In this document: positions 37,349-47,701 of the stretch, one piece after another | Layout: every line of letters begins with the position of its first letter | Position numbering within the stretch: the first letter of the stretch is position 1 | Assembly: GCF_001436045.1 (NCBI RefSeq) | Contig: NZ_AZER01000014.1 | Coordinates: 228,709 to 292,708 of the forward strand | Source of the DNA: Limosilactobacillus frumenti DSM 13145 | GTDB taxonomy: Bacteria > Bacillota > Bacilli > Lactobacillales > Lactobacillaceae | DNA length: 64,000 nt | Direction of reading: 5' to 3' | Made by a program: the position numbers and the translations under genes | Notes under the pieces: model-generated | Told to the model about the DNA's origin: nothing | Seen by the model: the letters and a program-made list of their open reading frames with translations, nothing else | The model's database searches: none

Positions 37349-38002
37349 ATGACATACGCACAACACGTTGCAAAGGCACTTTTAGACATTAATGCGGTTA
37401 CCTTGAGCCCTGACGAACCATATACCTGGGCTAGTGGACTGAAGGCACCAATCTATACTGACAACCGTCTGACCATTTCATATCCAGACGTTCGCCAAGC
37501 AATTGTTAACGGTATGACCACTCAAATTAAGTTGCACTACCCAGATGTCGATGTTATTGCTGGAACCGCGACTGCTGGGATTCCTCATGCGACTACCGTT
37601 GCCCAAGAAATGGGCTTACCAATGGTTTACGTTCGCGCTCATGCTAAGGATCATGGCCAAGGCAAGCAAGTCGAAGGTGTTATCCGTGCTGGCCAAAAGG
37701 TAGTCGTAATCGACGACCTGATTTCTACTGGTAGCAGTGTTTTGAATGCCGCCAAGGCAGTAGAAGATGCCGGTGGCAATGTTATCGGGGTAGTATCAGT
37801 ATTTACTTACCAACTGCAAGCCGCTGAACAAAACTTCCTGGCAAACGGCTTGAGCTACTACTCAGTAACTAACTATTCCACGTTGATTAATATCGCTAAG
37901 GAAAATGGTGACATTAGTGCCGACCACCTGAAGTCGTTACAAGAATGGCGGCAAAACCCAATGGCCTGGAGTGAACAACACAAGCTGGCCGTAGTTGGCT
38001 AA
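37349..38002 (+). CDS. pyrE: Orotate phosphoribosyltransferase (second copy)
   Basis: 217 residues, a paralogue of the copy at 6.7 kb: both share AVTLSP..PYTWASGLKAPIYTDNRLTISYP-type blocks, VVVIDDLISTG and YYSVTNYSTLIN. All catalytic motifs are intact, so it should be active. ATG 37349 lies 8 nt after AAAGGAG. It stands alone, away from the other pyr genes, behind two predicted PyrR attenuators. Orotate salvage or specialised expression is possible. Confidence 0.94.
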   Translation: MTYAQHVAKALLDINAVTLSPDEPYTWASGLKAPIYTDNRLTISYPDVRQAIVNGMTTQIKLHYPDVDVIAGTATAGIPHATTVAQEMGLPMVYVRAHAKDHGQGKQVEGVIRAGQKVVVIDDLISTGSSVLNAAKAVEDAGGNVIGVVSVFTYQLQAAEQNFLANGLSYYSVTNYSTLINIAKENGDISADHLKSLQEWRQNPMAWSEQHKLAVVG

Positions 38003-38029
38003 AAAAGAATATTTGAAGAAATAAAATCG

Positions 38030-38064
38030 AGGGTGAGAAAAAGCAGAACGCTTTTTCTCACCCT
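38030..38064. terminator. Bidirectional hairpin between pyrE and cfa
   Basis: AGGGTGAGAAAAAGC pairs with GCTTTTTCTCACCCT around a 5-nt loop, between convergent genes. The flanking T-run is weak. Confidence 0.75.
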
Positions 38065-38225
38065 CTTCTGTTACTAGTAGTCTTGAACTTACCAAGTCTA
38101 ATTGCGCGAATTAACCAGCGCCTTCGAGGCTAACTACGGATGACTCTGATAATTTCATCACCATTCATCGTTCCAGGTTAGCCCACCAGGCTCTTGAGAA
38201 GGTTAATTCCCAGCTTCGATTTTTG

Positions 38226-39413
38226 TTACTTGTTACTTTCTTTGTACATGTATTCCCGCGTCATTGGTAAGTTCTTACCAGAAGCACCCTTCGTCATCAG
38301 GTATTGGATAACATCGATATTTCCAGACTCAAATGAAGCGGCACATGCTTGCAGGTATAAATCCCACATCCGGGTGAACCGTTCACCCATCATATCTTCA
38401 ATTTGGGAACGGTGAGCATTAAAGTTCATATCCCAAATTTCCAAAGTCCGTTGGTAGTGACGCCGCAACATTTCCATATCAGCGATTTGCATATGGTTTT
38501 CAACGATGTGGTCAACCATTTCACCAAGACCAGGAACATAGCCACCAGGGAAAATGTACTTGTTGATCCAACCGTTGAAAGCGCCACCTTGTTGACGGGT
38601 AATACCATGAATTAAGGCCACCCCGTCATTGGTGAGGTACTTGTAAATGTCCTGGAAGTACAGGCCTAAGTTTTCTTTTCCAACGTGTTCGAACATCCCC
38701 ACGGAAGTGATGTAGTCCCACTTTTCGTCACCAAGTTCACGGTAATCCACGAGGCGAACTTCAGCGACATCTTGCAGGTCTTCGTCTTCGATCTTCTTTT
38801 GAACGAAGCGGAATTGTTCTTCACTCAGGGTGACCCCAGTTACTTTCAGGCCATATGACTTAGCAGCCGTCAGCATTAAAGTTCCCCAACCACAACCGAT
38901 GTCGAGGAGCTTCTTTCCTGGTTGAGGGTCCAGCTTCTTTAGGATGTGGTGAACCTTATCCTTTTGGGCCTTAGTCAGGTCATTCCGGTTGCCACCTTCA
39001 AAGTAGGCACAGGAATAAGTTAAAGTGTCATCAAGCCATAACTTGTAGAAGTCATTACCAACATCGTAGTGACTTTGAACGTCGGTCTCACTTTCCTTTT
39101 CGGAATGGCCTTGTTTAGGAAGAAACTTGCGGAATTTAGAATTACGCATGAATGAACCGGCACTTTCGTAAGCAGAGGTGATTAGCTTCTGGATACTACC
39201 GTCAATTTCAATTTTGCCATCCATATATGCTTCCCCAAGTGCGATGGAGGCGTTACGAGTAACTTCCCGGATTGGAATCTTTTCCTTGAAAGTAATCGTT
39301 ACTTCGGGTTCTCCGTCACCATAAACGACACTTTTGCCATCCCAGAAAACAACCTTAACGGGGATGTTGAATGAGTGACTAAGTAGTGACTTATAGAACG
39401 TCTTTTCTAGCAT
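38226..39413 (-). CDS. cfa: Cyclopropane-fatty-acyl-phospholipid synthase
   Basis: 395 residues. Adds a methylene group from SAM to unsaturated acyl chains of membrane lipids. SAM motif [20 protein letters not shown]; substrate-side motifs [21 protein letters not shown] and [11 protein letters not shown]. The length and N-terminal lipid-binding part agree with the family. The minus-strand promoter is probably the extended -10 TGTTATAAT (forward 39450-39458). Ribosome binding site AAGAAGGA. Confidence 0.95.
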   Translation of the reverse strand: MLEKTFYKSLLSHSFNIPVKVVFWDGKSVVYGDGEPEVTITFKEKIPIREVTRNASIALGEAYMDGKIEIDGSIQKLITSAYESAGSFMRNSKFRKFLPKQGHSEKESETDVQSHYDVGNDFYKLWLDDTLTYSCAYFEGGNRNDLTKAQKDKVHHILKKLDPQPGKKLLDIGCGWGTLMLTAAKSYGLKVTGVTLSEEQFRFVQKKIEDEDLQDVAEVRLVDYRELGDEKWDYITSVGMFEHVGKENLGLYFQDIYKYLTNDGVALIHGITRQQGGAFNGWINKYIFPGGYVPGLGEMVDHIVENHMQIADMEMLRRHYQRTLEIWDMNFNAHRSQIEDMMGERFTRMWDLYLQACAASFESGNIDVIQYLMTKGASGKNLPMTREYMYKESNK

Positions 39414-39449
39414 TTTAAACGAATCCTTCTTTCACAAAGTATGCAGTTT

Positions 39450-39458
39450 ATTATAACA
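39450..39458 (-). promoter_or_regulatory. Extended -10 promoter of cfa
   Basis: Minus strand reads TGTTATAAT: perfect TATAAT with TG extension, about 37 bp before the start codon. Confidence 0.55.
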
Positions 39459-39487
39459 CTAGCTTGTGAGCTTTTCTGATGAATTGA

Positions 39488-39516
39488 TTGTCACCAATTA
39501 AAAATACCGGTAAGAT
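39488..39516 (+). promoter_or_regulatory. Promoter of AI-2E family gene
   Basis: TTGTCA (39488-39493), 17-bp spacer, TAAGAT (39511-39516). Confidence 0.65.
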
Positions 39517-39549
39517 TGAGGACAGAATATTGTTATGGAGGAAAGTAAT

Positions 39550-40599
39550 ATGACAGATGTCTGGCATCGTTTTATTAATAATGTGCGATTACGCCGCTTT
39601 GTGGTATTGATGCTGATCATTTTGGTCCTGTGGATGATGCGATCAATGATGAACTTGATCTTGTTTACCTTTATTTTGACCTTTATTGTGGTTAATTGGG
39701 TCCGGTGGGTCCAACGCCGCCTGCCGAAGGTCCCGACAACGTTGACCGTGGTGGTCACATATGTGGTTTTGGTGGCTGCAATCTACTTTGGGGTCACGAA
39801 GTACTTGCCAGTACTAGTTAACCAGGTTATTAAAATGGTTAATTCAGTTATTAAGTTTTACAGTACCCATCAGGCAACCGTCATTTACCATTATGTTAAT
39901 CATTTTGTTAGCACAGCAACGATTATGAGTCAGGTCCGGCACGGCTTGACGATTGCAGTTAACACTTTAACCAGTCTTGGAACTGGAACTGTGACCTTTG
40001 TGCTTTCGTTAATTCTTAGTTTATTCTACTCGTTAGAATTAAAACAAATGAATGAGTTTTCCCGGTCGTTTCAGACCAGCGATTTTGGTTGGTTCTTCCA
40101 AGATATTGACTTCTTCGGTAAAAAGTTTGTGAATACTTTTGGGGTCGTTTTGGAAGCCCAATTCTTCATTGCCATTTGCAATACCGTGATTACGACAATC
40201 TGCCTGATTTTTATGCACATGCCACAGATCTTTGCTTTGGGATTAATGGTGTTCTTGTTCTCACTGATTCCAGTTGCTGGGGTCATTATTTCGCTGGTGC
40301 CATTGAGTATGGTTGCCTACTCGGTGGGTGGCGTACGCGATGTTATTTATATTTTAATTATGGTTGCCGTCATCCATACCCTGGAAGCATATGTCCTGAA
40401 CCCGAAGTTTATGTCGAGTAAAACGGAATTACCGATCTTCTATACCTTTATTGTTCTGCTTGTCAGCGAGCACCTCTTTGGGACCTGGGGCTTGATTGTT
40501 GGGGTACCGATCTTTACTTTCTTGCTGGATATTCTGGGGGTAAAGTCGATCCACCATAACAGAAAGAAACCGTTAAGACACCGCCAACCAACTAGTTAA
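39550..40599 (+). CDS. AI-2E family transporter
   Basis: 349 residues with about eight hydrophobic segments, beginning FVVLMLIILVLWMMRSMM. The late block FSLIPVAGVIISLVPLSMVAY, then YVLNPKFMSSKTELPIFYTFIVLLVSEHLFGTWGLIVGVPIF, is typical of the AI-2E/PerM family. Substrates vary (ions, possibly AI-2), so none is assigned. ATG 39550 follows GGAGGAAAG; an earlier start would overlap that site. Confidence 0.88.
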   Translation: MTDVWHRFINNVRLRRFVVLMLIILVLWMMRSMMNLILFTFILTFIVVNWVRWVQRRLPKVPTTLTVVVTYVVLVAAIYFGVTKYLPVLVNQVIKMVNSVIKFYSTHQATVIYHYVNHFVSTATIMSQVRHGLTIAVNTLTSLGTGTVTFVLSLILSLFYSLELKQMNEFSRSFQTSDFGWFFQDIDFFGKKFVNTFGVVLEAQFFIAICNTVITTICLIFMHMPQIFALGLMVFLFSLIPVAGVIISLVPLSMVAYSVGGVRDVIYILIMVAVIHTLEAYVLNPKFMSSKTELPIFYTFIVLLVSEHLFGTWGLIVGVPIFTFLLDILGVKSIHHNRKKPLRHRQPTS

Positions 40600-40625
40600 G
40601 TAAAATCTAAAGTTCTTCTTTTCTG

Positions 40626-40657
40626 ATCTCCTAGTAAATCTTACTAGGAGATTTTTA
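40626..40657 (+). terminator. Terminator before purE
   Basis: ATCTCCTAGTAA / TTACTAGGAGAT followed by TTTT. Confidence 0.9.
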
Positions 40658-40692
40658 TATTAAAGGCGAATAATAGTGCGTGCATATTTTAT

Positions 40693-40701
40693 TTTGTTCG
40701 T
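40693..40701 (+). promoter_or_regulatory. PurBox-like site upstream of purE
   Basis: TTTGTTCGT (reverse ACGAACAAA) ends 9 bp before the purE -35, the same arrangement and orientation as at purA. Confidence 0.6.
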
Positions 40702-40709
40702 AAATAGGA

Positions 40710-40738
40710 TTGATTTATCGATGGGAATTTGCTATCCT
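40710..40738 (+). promoter_or_regulatory. purE promoter
   Basis: TTGATT (40710-40715), 17-bp spacer, TATCCT (40733-40738). Confidence 0.7.
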
Positions 40739-40765
40739 GAAAGCAGTTTTAAGGGAGGTTCCATT

Positions 40766-41251
40766 ATGAGTCAAATTTCTGTTGTTATGGGTAGCAAGTC
40801 AGACTGGCCAACGGTTAAAGAGACTTGCCAGATTTTAGATCAATTTGGCGTTGATTACGATAAGCAGGTTATTTCTGCTCACCGGATGCCAAATGAAATG
40901 TTCGCTTTTGCTCAAAGTGCAGTTGATCATGGGACTAAGGTGATCATTGCTTGTGCTGGTGGGGCCGCTCACTTGCCAGGGATGATCGCGGCCAACACCC
41001 CATTGCCAGTGATCGGTATTCCGGGACAAACCAAGGCCCTGGGCGGGATGGACTCGTTACTGTCGATTGTTCAAATGCCAGCTGGCATTCCTGTTGCAAC
41101 CACGGCGATCGGGGTTGCGGGGGCAAAGAACGCGGCATTGCTGGCTCTCCAGATTCTTGGCATTAATGATCATGACATTCAACAACAGATTGTGGCATAC
41201 CGGCAACAAATGCACGATGCCGCTAAAGAAAGCAGTGCTGACCTTGACTAA
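40766..41251 (+). CDS. purE: N5-carboxyaminoimidazole ribonucleotide mutase
   Basis: 161 residues; converts N5-CAIR to CAIR. Active-site blocks VVMGSKSDWPTVKET, SAHRMPNEM and IACAGGAAHLPGM, plus PVIGIPGQTKALGGMDSLLSIVQMP. ATG 40766 after AGGGAGG; the region upstream is promoter. First gene of purE-purK-purB. Confidence 0.97.
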   Translation: MSQISVVMGSKSDWPTVKETCQILDQFGVDYDKQVISAHRMPNEMFAFAQSAVDHGTKVIIACAGGAAHLPGMIAANTPLPVIGIPGQTKALGGMDSLLSIVQMPAGIPVATTAIGVAGAKNAALLALQILGINDHDIQQQIVAYRQQMHDAAKESSADLD

Positions 41252-41252
41252 A

Positions 41253-42368
41253 ATGATTCAACAAGGACAAACCATTGGAATTATTGGCGGTGGCCAACTC
41301 GGTCAAATGATGGCACTGGATGCTAAACAGACGGGGATGAAAGTGATCATCCTTGATCCAACGCCGCATTGTCCAGCCGGGCAGGTGGCTGATGAACAAA
41401 TCGTGGCACCATACGCAGACGTTAAAGCAATTGAAGAATTAGCACGGCGGTCAGATGTGCTGACTTATGAATTTGAAAATGTTGACCTTCATGCTTTAGA
41501 GGATGTTGCCGATAAGGTCTACGTGCCTCAAGGGACTCACTTGCTGTATACTACCAAGAACCGGATTCGTGAAAAGACCTTTTTGCGTAATGCAGGACTA
41601 AAGACGGCCCCATTCATGGCCGTCCATAACCATGCTGACCTTGACAAGGCAGTGGCCAAGATCGGCTTCCCATCCGTCCTCAAGACCTGTGAAGGTGGCT
41701 ATGATGGTCATGGCCAGGAAGTACTGCATTCTAAGAGTGACCTTGCTAAGTGCGATGGCATCCTATCCACTAAGGACGCCATTTTGGAAGGCTGGGTACC
41801 GTTTAAACTAGAATGTTCCGTCATGGTGGGACGAAACGAAAATGGTGAAGTAACCGTCTTCCCCGTATCTGAAAACATTCACCATGATGAAATCCTGCAC
41901 CTAAGTATCGTCCCTGCACGAATTTCAGCTGAATTACAGAAGAAAGCCCAACAAATGGCGGTTAAGATTGCCGATGCGATTAACTTACGGGGCATCTTAG
42001 GGGTAGAAATGTTTGTTGGTCATGATGGCGAGATCTACATTAATGAATTGGCGCCACGGCCACATAATTCAGGGCACTATTCGATTGAAGCTTGCAACTT
42101 TTCACAGTTTGCCGTCCATAATCGGGCGGTCTGCAATTGGCCATTACCAAAAATTAAATTGTTATCACCAGTTGTGATGGTTAACGTTCTAGGACAACAC
42201 GTTGCGGGTGTTCGTGACCAAATTGCTAAGCGACCAAATTGGCACTTCCATGATTATGGCAAAGCCGAAGTCCGGCATAATCGTAAAATGGGGCACGTCA
42301 CGATTTTGACAAATGATGTCAACCAAACAATTAAGGAAATTGCTGACACTCATATTTGGGATAAATAG
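41253..42368 (+). CDS. purK: N5-carboxyaminoimidazole ribonucleotide synthetase
   Basis: 371-residue ATP-grasp enzyme making N5-CAIR from AIR, bicarbonate and ATP. N-terminus [23 protein letters not shown]-grasp [17 protein letters not shown] and [18 protein letters not shown]. It starts one base after the purE stop; the ATG at 41253 lacks a clear ribosome binding site, so coupling is expected. TTG at 41244 is an alternative. Confidence 0.95.
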   Translation: MIQQGQTIGIIGGGQLGQMMALDAKQTGMKVIILDPTPHCPAGQVADEQIVAPYADVKAIEELARRSDVLTYEFENVDLHALEDVADKVYVPQGTHLLYTTKNRIREKTFLRNAGLKTAPFMAVHNHADLDKAVAKIGFPSVLKTCEGGYDGHGQEVLHSKSDLAKCDGILSTKDAILEGWVPFKLECSVMVGRNENGEVTVFPVSENIHHDEILHLSIVPARISAELQKKAQQMAVKIADAINLRGILGVEMFVGHDGEIYINELAPRPHNSGHYSIEACNFSQFAVHNRAVCNWPLPKIKLLSPVVMVNVLGQHVAGVRDQIAKRPNWHFHDYGKAEVRHNRKMGHVTILTNDVNQTIKEIADTHIWDK

Positions 42369-42421
42369 CGAATTCGTGCGATAATGGAACAGTAATAAAT
42401 TTAGAGAGGATTTTTGCAGAG

Positions 42422-43714
42422 ATGATTGATCGTTATACCAGTCCAGAAATGGAAAAGATTTGGAGCCTTGAAACGCAATACCAATGCTGGCTTGAAGTCG
42501 AAATTGCGGCAGATGAAGCGTGGAGCAAGCTTGGTCATATTCCAGCAGAAGACGTTGAAAAGATCAAGAAAAACGCTAAGTTTACTGTTGATGGCATTGC
42601 GAAAATTGAAGCGGTTACACACCATGATGTGATTGCCTTTACTCGAGATGTATCAAAGTCACTGGGACCGGAACGGAAGTGGGTTCACTATGGCTTAACC
42701 TCGACTGATGTTGTTGATACTGCCCAGGGGTTACGGCTGAAGAAAGCTAACGACATTCTGCGTAAGGACATTGACAACTTTATGGATGTCTTGAAGACAA
42801 TGGCTGAGAAGTACAAGTACACTGTCTGCATGGGACGAACCCATGGTGTCCACGCTGAACCAACGACATTTGGCTTAAAGGCCTTGCGCTGGTATTCTGA
42901 AATGAAGCGGAACAAGGAACGTTTCGAACATGCTGCCCGCGGGGTTGAAGCTGGTAAGATTTCTGGTGCGGTAGGTACCTTTGCTGAAGTGGACCCATTT
43001 GTGGAAAAGTATGTATGTCAAAAGCTAGGCTTGCGGGCACAAGAAATTTCTACGCAGATTTTGCCACGGGATTTACATGCTGAATACATTGCCACTATTG
43101 CCTTAATCGGTACTAGTCTGGAAGAAATGGCCACGGAAATCCGTTCCCTGCAACGGACAGAAATCCATGAAGTTGAAGAACACTTTGCCAAGGGGCAAAA
43201 GGGGTCTTCCGCAATGCCACACAAGCGGAACCCAATTGGCTCAGAAAACATTTGCGGTTGTGCGCGGGTATTACGCGGTAATGTTGTAACTGCTTATGAA
43301 GATGTTCCTTTGTGGCATGAACGGGATATTTCCCATTCCAGTGCTGAACGGATGATTTTGCCAGATTCCACATCCTTACTGGATTACATGCTGAACCGGT
43401 TTGGGCGGATCTTACACAGCTTGGATGTCTTCCCTGAAACCATGAAGAAGAACATGGATAAGACCCTGGGCTTGATTTATTCTGGTCGGGTGCTCTTGAA
43501 GCTGGTTAACAGCGGGATGACCCGGGAAGCAGCTTACGACCTTATCCAGCCATATACTGCTAAGTGCTGGGCTGACCAGGTTCCATTCCGGCCATTATTG
43601 GAAGCTGATCCAACAATCAAAAAGCAATTAACCAAGGAAGACCTTGACGACGCCTTTGATTACCATTGGCACTTGCGTCACGTTGATGACATTTACAAGC
43701 GGGTTCTTGGTTAA
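42422..43714 (+). CDS. purB: Adenylosuccinate lyase
   Basis: 430 residues. Catalyses two steps: SAICAR to AICAR and adenylosuccinate to AMP. Fumarase-superfamily signature [16 protein letters not shown], plus [11 protein letters not shown] and [22 protein letters not shown] lies about 13 nt before the ATG. Last gene of this pur cluster, followed by a strong terminator. Confidence 0.97.
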   Translation: MIDRYTSPEMEKIWSLETQYQCWLEVEIAADEAWSKLGHIPAEDVEKIKKNAKFTVDGIAKIEAVTHHDVIAFTRDVSKSLGPERKWVHYGLTSTDVVDTAQGLRLKKANDILRKDIDNFMDVLKTMAEKYKYTVCMGRTHGVHAEPTTFGLKALRWYSEMKRNKERFEHAARGVEAGKISGAVGTFAEVDPFVEKYVCQKLGLRAQEISTQILPRDLHAEYIATIALIGTSLEEMATEIRSLQRTEIHEVEEHFAKGQKGSSAMPHKRNPIGSENICGCARVLRGNVVTAYEDVPLWHERDISHSSAERMILPDSTSLLDYMLNRFGRILHSLDVFPETMKKNMDKTLGLIYSGRVLLKLVNSGMTREAAYDLIQPYTAKCWADQVPFRPLLEADPTIKKQLTKEDLDDAFDYHWHLRHVDDIYKRVLG

Positions 43715-43720
43715 ATAAAG

Positions 43721-43764
43721 AAAAACAGACGACTAACGTTGATACGTTAGTCGTCTGTTTGCGT
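43721..43764. terminator. purB terminator
   Basis: AAACAGACGACTAACG pairs with CGTTAGTCGTCTGTTT around TTGATA. Confidence 0.92.
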
Positions 43765-43807
43765 TTTAAATGAATATTTTGTTTTATCGCCGAGAAGGAC
43801 TAGTAGC

Positions 43808-44093
43808 TAACGGTTTTACTGCAACCGAGTCAAAATGTGAGCAGTAGCTGATTGGACATCCACACCGATGAATCGGGTGTGACTATCCTAATCAGCCTTG
43901 CGGGGGCTCACAGACGAAAACAAGTTTTCTGGTTCGCTCCCTTGCCGCGACAGCAACTTCTGCCTTCTAATGCTCCCAGGTCAAGACATGCTCGCCCTAA
44001 TCTCCCTCGAGCTAACGACCTCCTCCTCCGACGACAAGTCGCCGTTCGTTGGAGTATTCGTTAGCCACCGGGAGATTTAACGTGCTCGCACTC
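43808..44093 (-). repeat. Stop-proximal hairpin element, copy C (composite)
   Basis: Minus-strand head GAGTGCGAGC (44093-44084) lies 6 nt after the CDF stop. A copy-B-like hairpin follows (AATCTCCC...GCTAACGA with TCGTTAGC...GGGAGATT; 44058-44077 and 43999-44018), including the shared GGCGACTTGTCGTC loop. Then comes a module (about 43811-43945) nearly identical to that in copy A, with nested stem GCTGATT/AATCAGC around CACACC/GGTGTG. So C joins the parts of B and A. No reading frame. Confidence 0.8.
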
Positions 44094-44099
44094 TCATTT

Positions 44100-45134
44100 C
44101 TAGAAATGCCCCTTCACATCCTTATCCTTAAAGGAATTAGGATCAGGGATAAATGAAATATCGGTATCGATAATCCCAAACTTCTTCCGGAGCATCCGCT
44201 CAATCTTTTCCGACAACTGGTAACTTTCCAAAATGGTCATTTTACCGTTGACGGTCAGTGTGGCATCTAATGAAACCACATTGCCGTTATAGTGGGCTTT
44301 TAATTCAACAACCTGATGAACCTTATGGACATCCAGAATAGCTGTGCGGTATTCTGCTTCCGCTTTAGGATCAAAATAATCGGCCAAATTCAGGCTCGTA
44401 CTAAAGAATATTTTGATCCCTGAATAAAGGATGAACAAACCAACTACGATACTGGTAACTCCATCAAGCCATGCCAGATTGAAAGCGAGGGCACCGCCAA
44501 TAGCAACCATTGTACCGATACTGGTAAAAGCATCGCTTAAACTATCTTGGGCGGATGCCAGTAAAGCGGCGTTCTTTAATTTGCGTCCCGTCTGCCGGTT
44601 CATATACCAAACCACGAGCATAATTACAGAAGCAATGCCGGCCCCAACTAAGGCAATGGGCTGAGGAACAACACGGGTGGCTGGATCAGTAAGACCGTGA
44701 AAGCCATCAGTAATAACACTAAGGGCGATGGAGATCATCACAACCGCTGTGACCAACGAAAAGATGGTTTCGTAACGCCACCGGACAAATTGGATTCGCT
44801 GATCGCCGCCCAAGAACTTTTTAGTCTTCATATTAGGGAGCTTAATTCCCGCAATATCATCGTCATTAATGTCTTGGGCAATATGTAAACCAAGCATTAA
44901 TAAAACCGTGGAAATGATTCCTGATAAGTTGTTAAAGGCGTCCGCCCGTAAAGTTTGCGATTTACTGATGGCGGCTAACCAGTATTCAATTATCGAAATC
45001 GCTAAATAAGCCAATAGATTATAAATGAGATGGCGTTGGGAAGCGCGGATCTTTTGGAGTTCAATTCCTTGATCGGCCTCCCAAACGGCCATCTCATTTT
45101 TTACGTGTCGTTTGATTTTACTCAAATGCTTCAA
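44100..45134 (-). CDS. Cation diffusion facilitator family transporter
   Basis: 344 residues with six membrane helices (about 38-60, 70-90, 115-140, 155-178, 200-222, 225-245) and a C-terminal cytosolic metal-binding-like domain (YRTAILDVHKVHQVVELKAHYNG...). The second metal motif is present (ASAQDSLSDAFTSIG); the first is atypical (RADAFNNLSGI). It exports divalent metal, probably zinc, manganese or iron. Start TTG at 45134 is tentative: GGGGGA is very close, and a TTG three codons later is better spaced. It lies 48 bp after hom on the same strand. Confidence 0.85.
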   Translation of the reverse strand: MKHLSKIKRHVKNEMAVWEADQGIELQKIRASQRHLIYNLLAYLAISIIEYWLAAISKSQTLRADAFNNLSGIISTVLLMLGLHIAQDINDDDIAGIKLPNMKTKKFLGGDQRIQFVRWRYETIFSLVTAVVMISIALSVITDGFHGLTDPATRVVPQPIALVGAGIASVIMLVVWYMNRQTGRKLKNAALLASAQDSLSDAFTSIGTMVAIGGALAFNLAWLDGVTSIVVGLFILYSGIKIFFSTSLNLADYFDPKAEAEYRTAILDVHKVHQVVELKAHYNGNVVSLDATLTVNGKMTILESYQLSEKIERMLRKKFGIIDTDISFIPDPNSFKDKDVKGHF

Positions 45135-45182
45135 AATCCCCCAAAATTAGTAGATTACGACTATTCTAACACTCTTCAGTGC

Positions 45183-46403
45183 TTAGAGGGACCAACTATT
45201 GGCAATTGGTAATAGTGGATAATCACACTGTTTTTGGAGAGCTGCCGCTTCTGTCGTTGATAGGGTCGGGGTGATACCTGCCCACCGGTCATTGTTGGTC
45301 GAAGTCTTTTGCCAGGCTAAATCGACTGGCGGTGCTTGTTTAGCAACTGCCAAGTAGGCCTGGGGGAGGTCATTGATGGAGTTAGTCGTCAGGTGGTTGT
45401 GATAACCATTAAATTCTTTCCCACAGTCGAAGTTCATGATGTGGTCCGCCACCGCCACCAGATCACTCAAAATACTGTTGGCCGTTGGCTCTGCGCCGGC
45501 ACCTGGACCAGTGTAAACGGTGGTTCCTAAGGCATTAGAGTTAACTTCAATTGCATTTTGAACGCCCGCAATCTGTGCTAATTGGGCGGTTTGCGGCAGC
45601 AGGGCTGGACCTACAAAGGTGAAAATACAGTCACCTTTTCGACGGGCAATGGCCAATAACTTAACAGCATAACCGAGTTGACTAGCGGCGGCTAACTGTT
45701 GCTTACAAACCTGGTCAATTCCGGTCACAGTGAGCTGGTGAGGATCCAATGCCCGGCCAAAGGAAAATTGGCTCAGAATACTTAACTTATTAGCAGTATC
45801 AATTCCCTTAACATCGTTAGTTGGGTCGGGTTCGGCGTACCCCTTTTCTTGTGCCTCCGCCAAGGCATCCTGGTAGGAAAGACCAGCGGAGCTCATTGCA
45901 GTCAGAATATAGTTAGCTGTTCCATTAATAATTCCAGTGATTTGATTAATTTGATCAGTAACTAAGCTATTGGAAAGCACCCGCAGGATGGGGATCCCCC
46001 CGGCAACACTGGCCTCGTACATAAAGTCAACGTGACGGAAACGGGCAAGTTCTGCTAATTGTGGACCATCAGTTGCTAGGAGGTCCTTGTTAGCGGTAAT
46101 AACTGATTTGCCCCGGTAAATAGCCTTTTTAATCACGTCACGCGCTAGATTAACCGTCCCCATGGTTTCAATTACTACTTGGATATCCTGGTCATTCAAC
46201 ACGTCATCGATGTTGTCGGTTAAGGTCGTGCCAGATGGCAGCGGGTCATTGCGGTGCTTCGCTAAGTGGGCGACTGCTACCCGCTTTAAGTGGAAATGGA
46301 CTTGGGCGGTTTGCTCGAGCTTTGCTTGTTGGGCCTGTAATAGTTTAACCACGCCGGAACCAACTGTCCCTAATCCCAGTAGGCCAAGGGTAATTGTGCG
46401 CAT
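45183..46403 (-). CDS. hom: Homoserine dehydrogenase
   Basis: 406 residues. NAD(P)-binding GLLGLGTVGSGVVKLLQ, then catalytic-domain blocks GIINGTANYILTAMS and KGYAEPDPTNDVKGIDTANKL. Makes homoserine for the MetA step encoded upstream. The family is often about 430 residues with a C-terminal ACT domain; here that end is short and divergent (AYLAVAKQAPPVDLAWQK...), so feedback control by threonine may be altered. Third gene of metA-metY-hom. Ribosome binding site AAGGAGG. Confidence 0.93.
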   Translation of the reverse strand: MRTITLGLLGLGTVGSGVVKLLQAQQAKLEQTAQVHFHLKRVAVAHLAKHRNDPLPSGTTLTDNIDDVLNDQDIQVVIETMGTVNLARDVIKKAIYRGKSVITANKDLLATDGPQLAELARFRHVDFMYEASVAGGIPILRVLSNSLVTDQINQITGIINGTANYILTAMSSAGLSYQDALAEAQEKGYAEPDPTNDVKGIDTANKLSILSQFSFGRALDPHQLTVTGIDQVCKQQLAAASQLGYAVKLLAIARRKGDCIFTFVGPALLPQTAQLAQIAGVQNAIEVNSNALGTTVYTGPGAGAEPTANSILSDLVAVADHIMNFDCGKEFNGYHNHLTTNSINDLPQAYLAVAKQAPPVDLAWQKTSTNNDRWAGITPTLSTTEAAALQKQCDYPLLPIANSWSL

Positions 46404-46418
46404 GATGGAGCCTCCTTT

Positions 46419-47699
46419 TTAAATTTGATCGAGGGCCTGTGATAAGTCAGCAATTAAGTCATCAGCGTTTTCAATCCCCACAGATATCCGGATGAGGTCA
46501 GGGGTCACACCGGCAGCCTTCAGTTCTTCAGGACTTAACTGAGCGTGAGTGGTTGAAGCAGGGTGAATGATCAATGACTTGGCATCCGCCACGTTAGCCA
46601 ACAGTGAGAATAACTTCAGGTGGGAAATCAGTTCCTTACCAGCCTTTTCACCACCAGTTAAACCAAGGGTGAAGATCGAACCAACCCCCTTAGGGAAGTA
46701 CTTGTCAGCTAATGGCTTGTATGGGCTGTCTGGTAATTCTGGGTAGTTGATCCATGCAACCTTTGGATGGTCGTTTAAGAACTTAACAATCTTCCGGGTA
46801 TTAGCAACGTGTCGTTCAACCCGTAATGACAGTGATTCTAGTCCTTGGAGGAGTAAGAATGAATTGAAAGGACTAATGGTAGCACCGAGGTCACGGGCAG
46901 TTTCTGCCCGCACCTTAGTCGTAAAGGCGGCCGGTGCGAGGTCGGCAAAAACGAGGCCGTCGTATTGAGCATTAGGCTTGGTAAATCCAGGGTAACGGCC
47001 ACTGGCTCGGTAATCAAACTTACCGTTTTCGACGATGACCCCACCCATTGTGGTTCCATGACCACCAATGAACTTCGTTGCGGAGTGGACGACCACATCG
47101 GCACCTAAATCGAGCGGCTTAACAAGGTAAGGCGTCCCGAAGGTGTTGTCAACGATGAAGAGGATCCCGTGGTCATGGGCAATCTTGGCAATCTTTTTGA
47201 AGTCCACGAGGTTAATGCCCGGGTTACCAATACTTTCAACGTATAGGGCCTTGGTATGTTCGTTAATTTCCTTGGCAAAGTTTTCTGGATCATCAGGGTC
47301 AACGAACCGAGTCTTGATACCGAGCTTTGGCAGGGTCACGGAAAATAAGTCGTATGTCCCGCCGTAAATGGTGCTGGCAGAGACAATCTCGTCGCCTTGT
47401 TGGGCAATGTTGAGAATAGCTGCGGTAATGGCAGCCGAACCAGTAGCTAAAGTGATTCCAGCTGTCCCGTGTTCCAAAGCGGCTACCCGCTTATCAACGA
47501 CTTCCGTAGTTGGGTTCGTCAGTCGTGTATAAATGTTACCGGGTTCCTTGAGACTAAAACGGTCAGCTGCTTGTTTAGCGTCTTTGAAGACGTAAGAAGT
47601 GGTTTGATAAATCGGGACAGCACGCGCACCAGTTTCATCGATATGTTGACCAGCGTGAACTTGTAATGTTTCAAAATGATATTGTGGTTGTTTACTCAT
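46419..47699 (-). CDS. metY: O-acetylhomoserine aminocarboxypropyltransferase (sulfhydrylase)
   Basis: 426-residue PLP enzyme making homocysteine from O-acetylhomoserine and sulfide. PLP lysine in [48 protein letters not shown] at the N-terminus is typical of MetY. The MetA next to it is predicted to make the acetyl ester, which fits. It starts 2 bp after metA and leads to hom. Confidence 0.93.
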   Translation of the reverse strand: MSKQPQYHFETLQVHAGQHIDETGARAVPIYQTTSYVFKDAKQAADRFSLKEPGNIYTRLTNPTTEVVDKRVAALEHGTAGITLATGSAAITAAILNIAQQGDEIVSASTIYGGTYDLFSVTLPKLGIKTRFVDPDDPENFAKEINEHTKALYVESIGNPGINLVDFKKIAKIAHDHGILFIVDNTFGTPYLVKPLDLGADVVVHSATKFIGGHGTTMGGVIVENGKFDYRASGRYPGFTKPNAQYDGLVFADLAPAAFTTKVRAETARDLGATISPFNSFLLLQGLESLSLRVERHVANTRKIVKFLNDHPKVAWINYPELPDSPYKPLADKYFPKGVGSIFTLGLTGGEKAGKELISHLKLFSLLANVADAKSLIIHPASTTHAQLSPEELKAAGVTPDLIRISVGIENADDLIADLSQALDQI

Positions 47700-47701
47700 A
47701 A

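Noticed and set aside
38194..38415. Small plus-strand gene within the end of cfa
   Set aside because: It lies almost entirely antisense to cfa coding sequence and has no ribosome binding site or recognisable protein.
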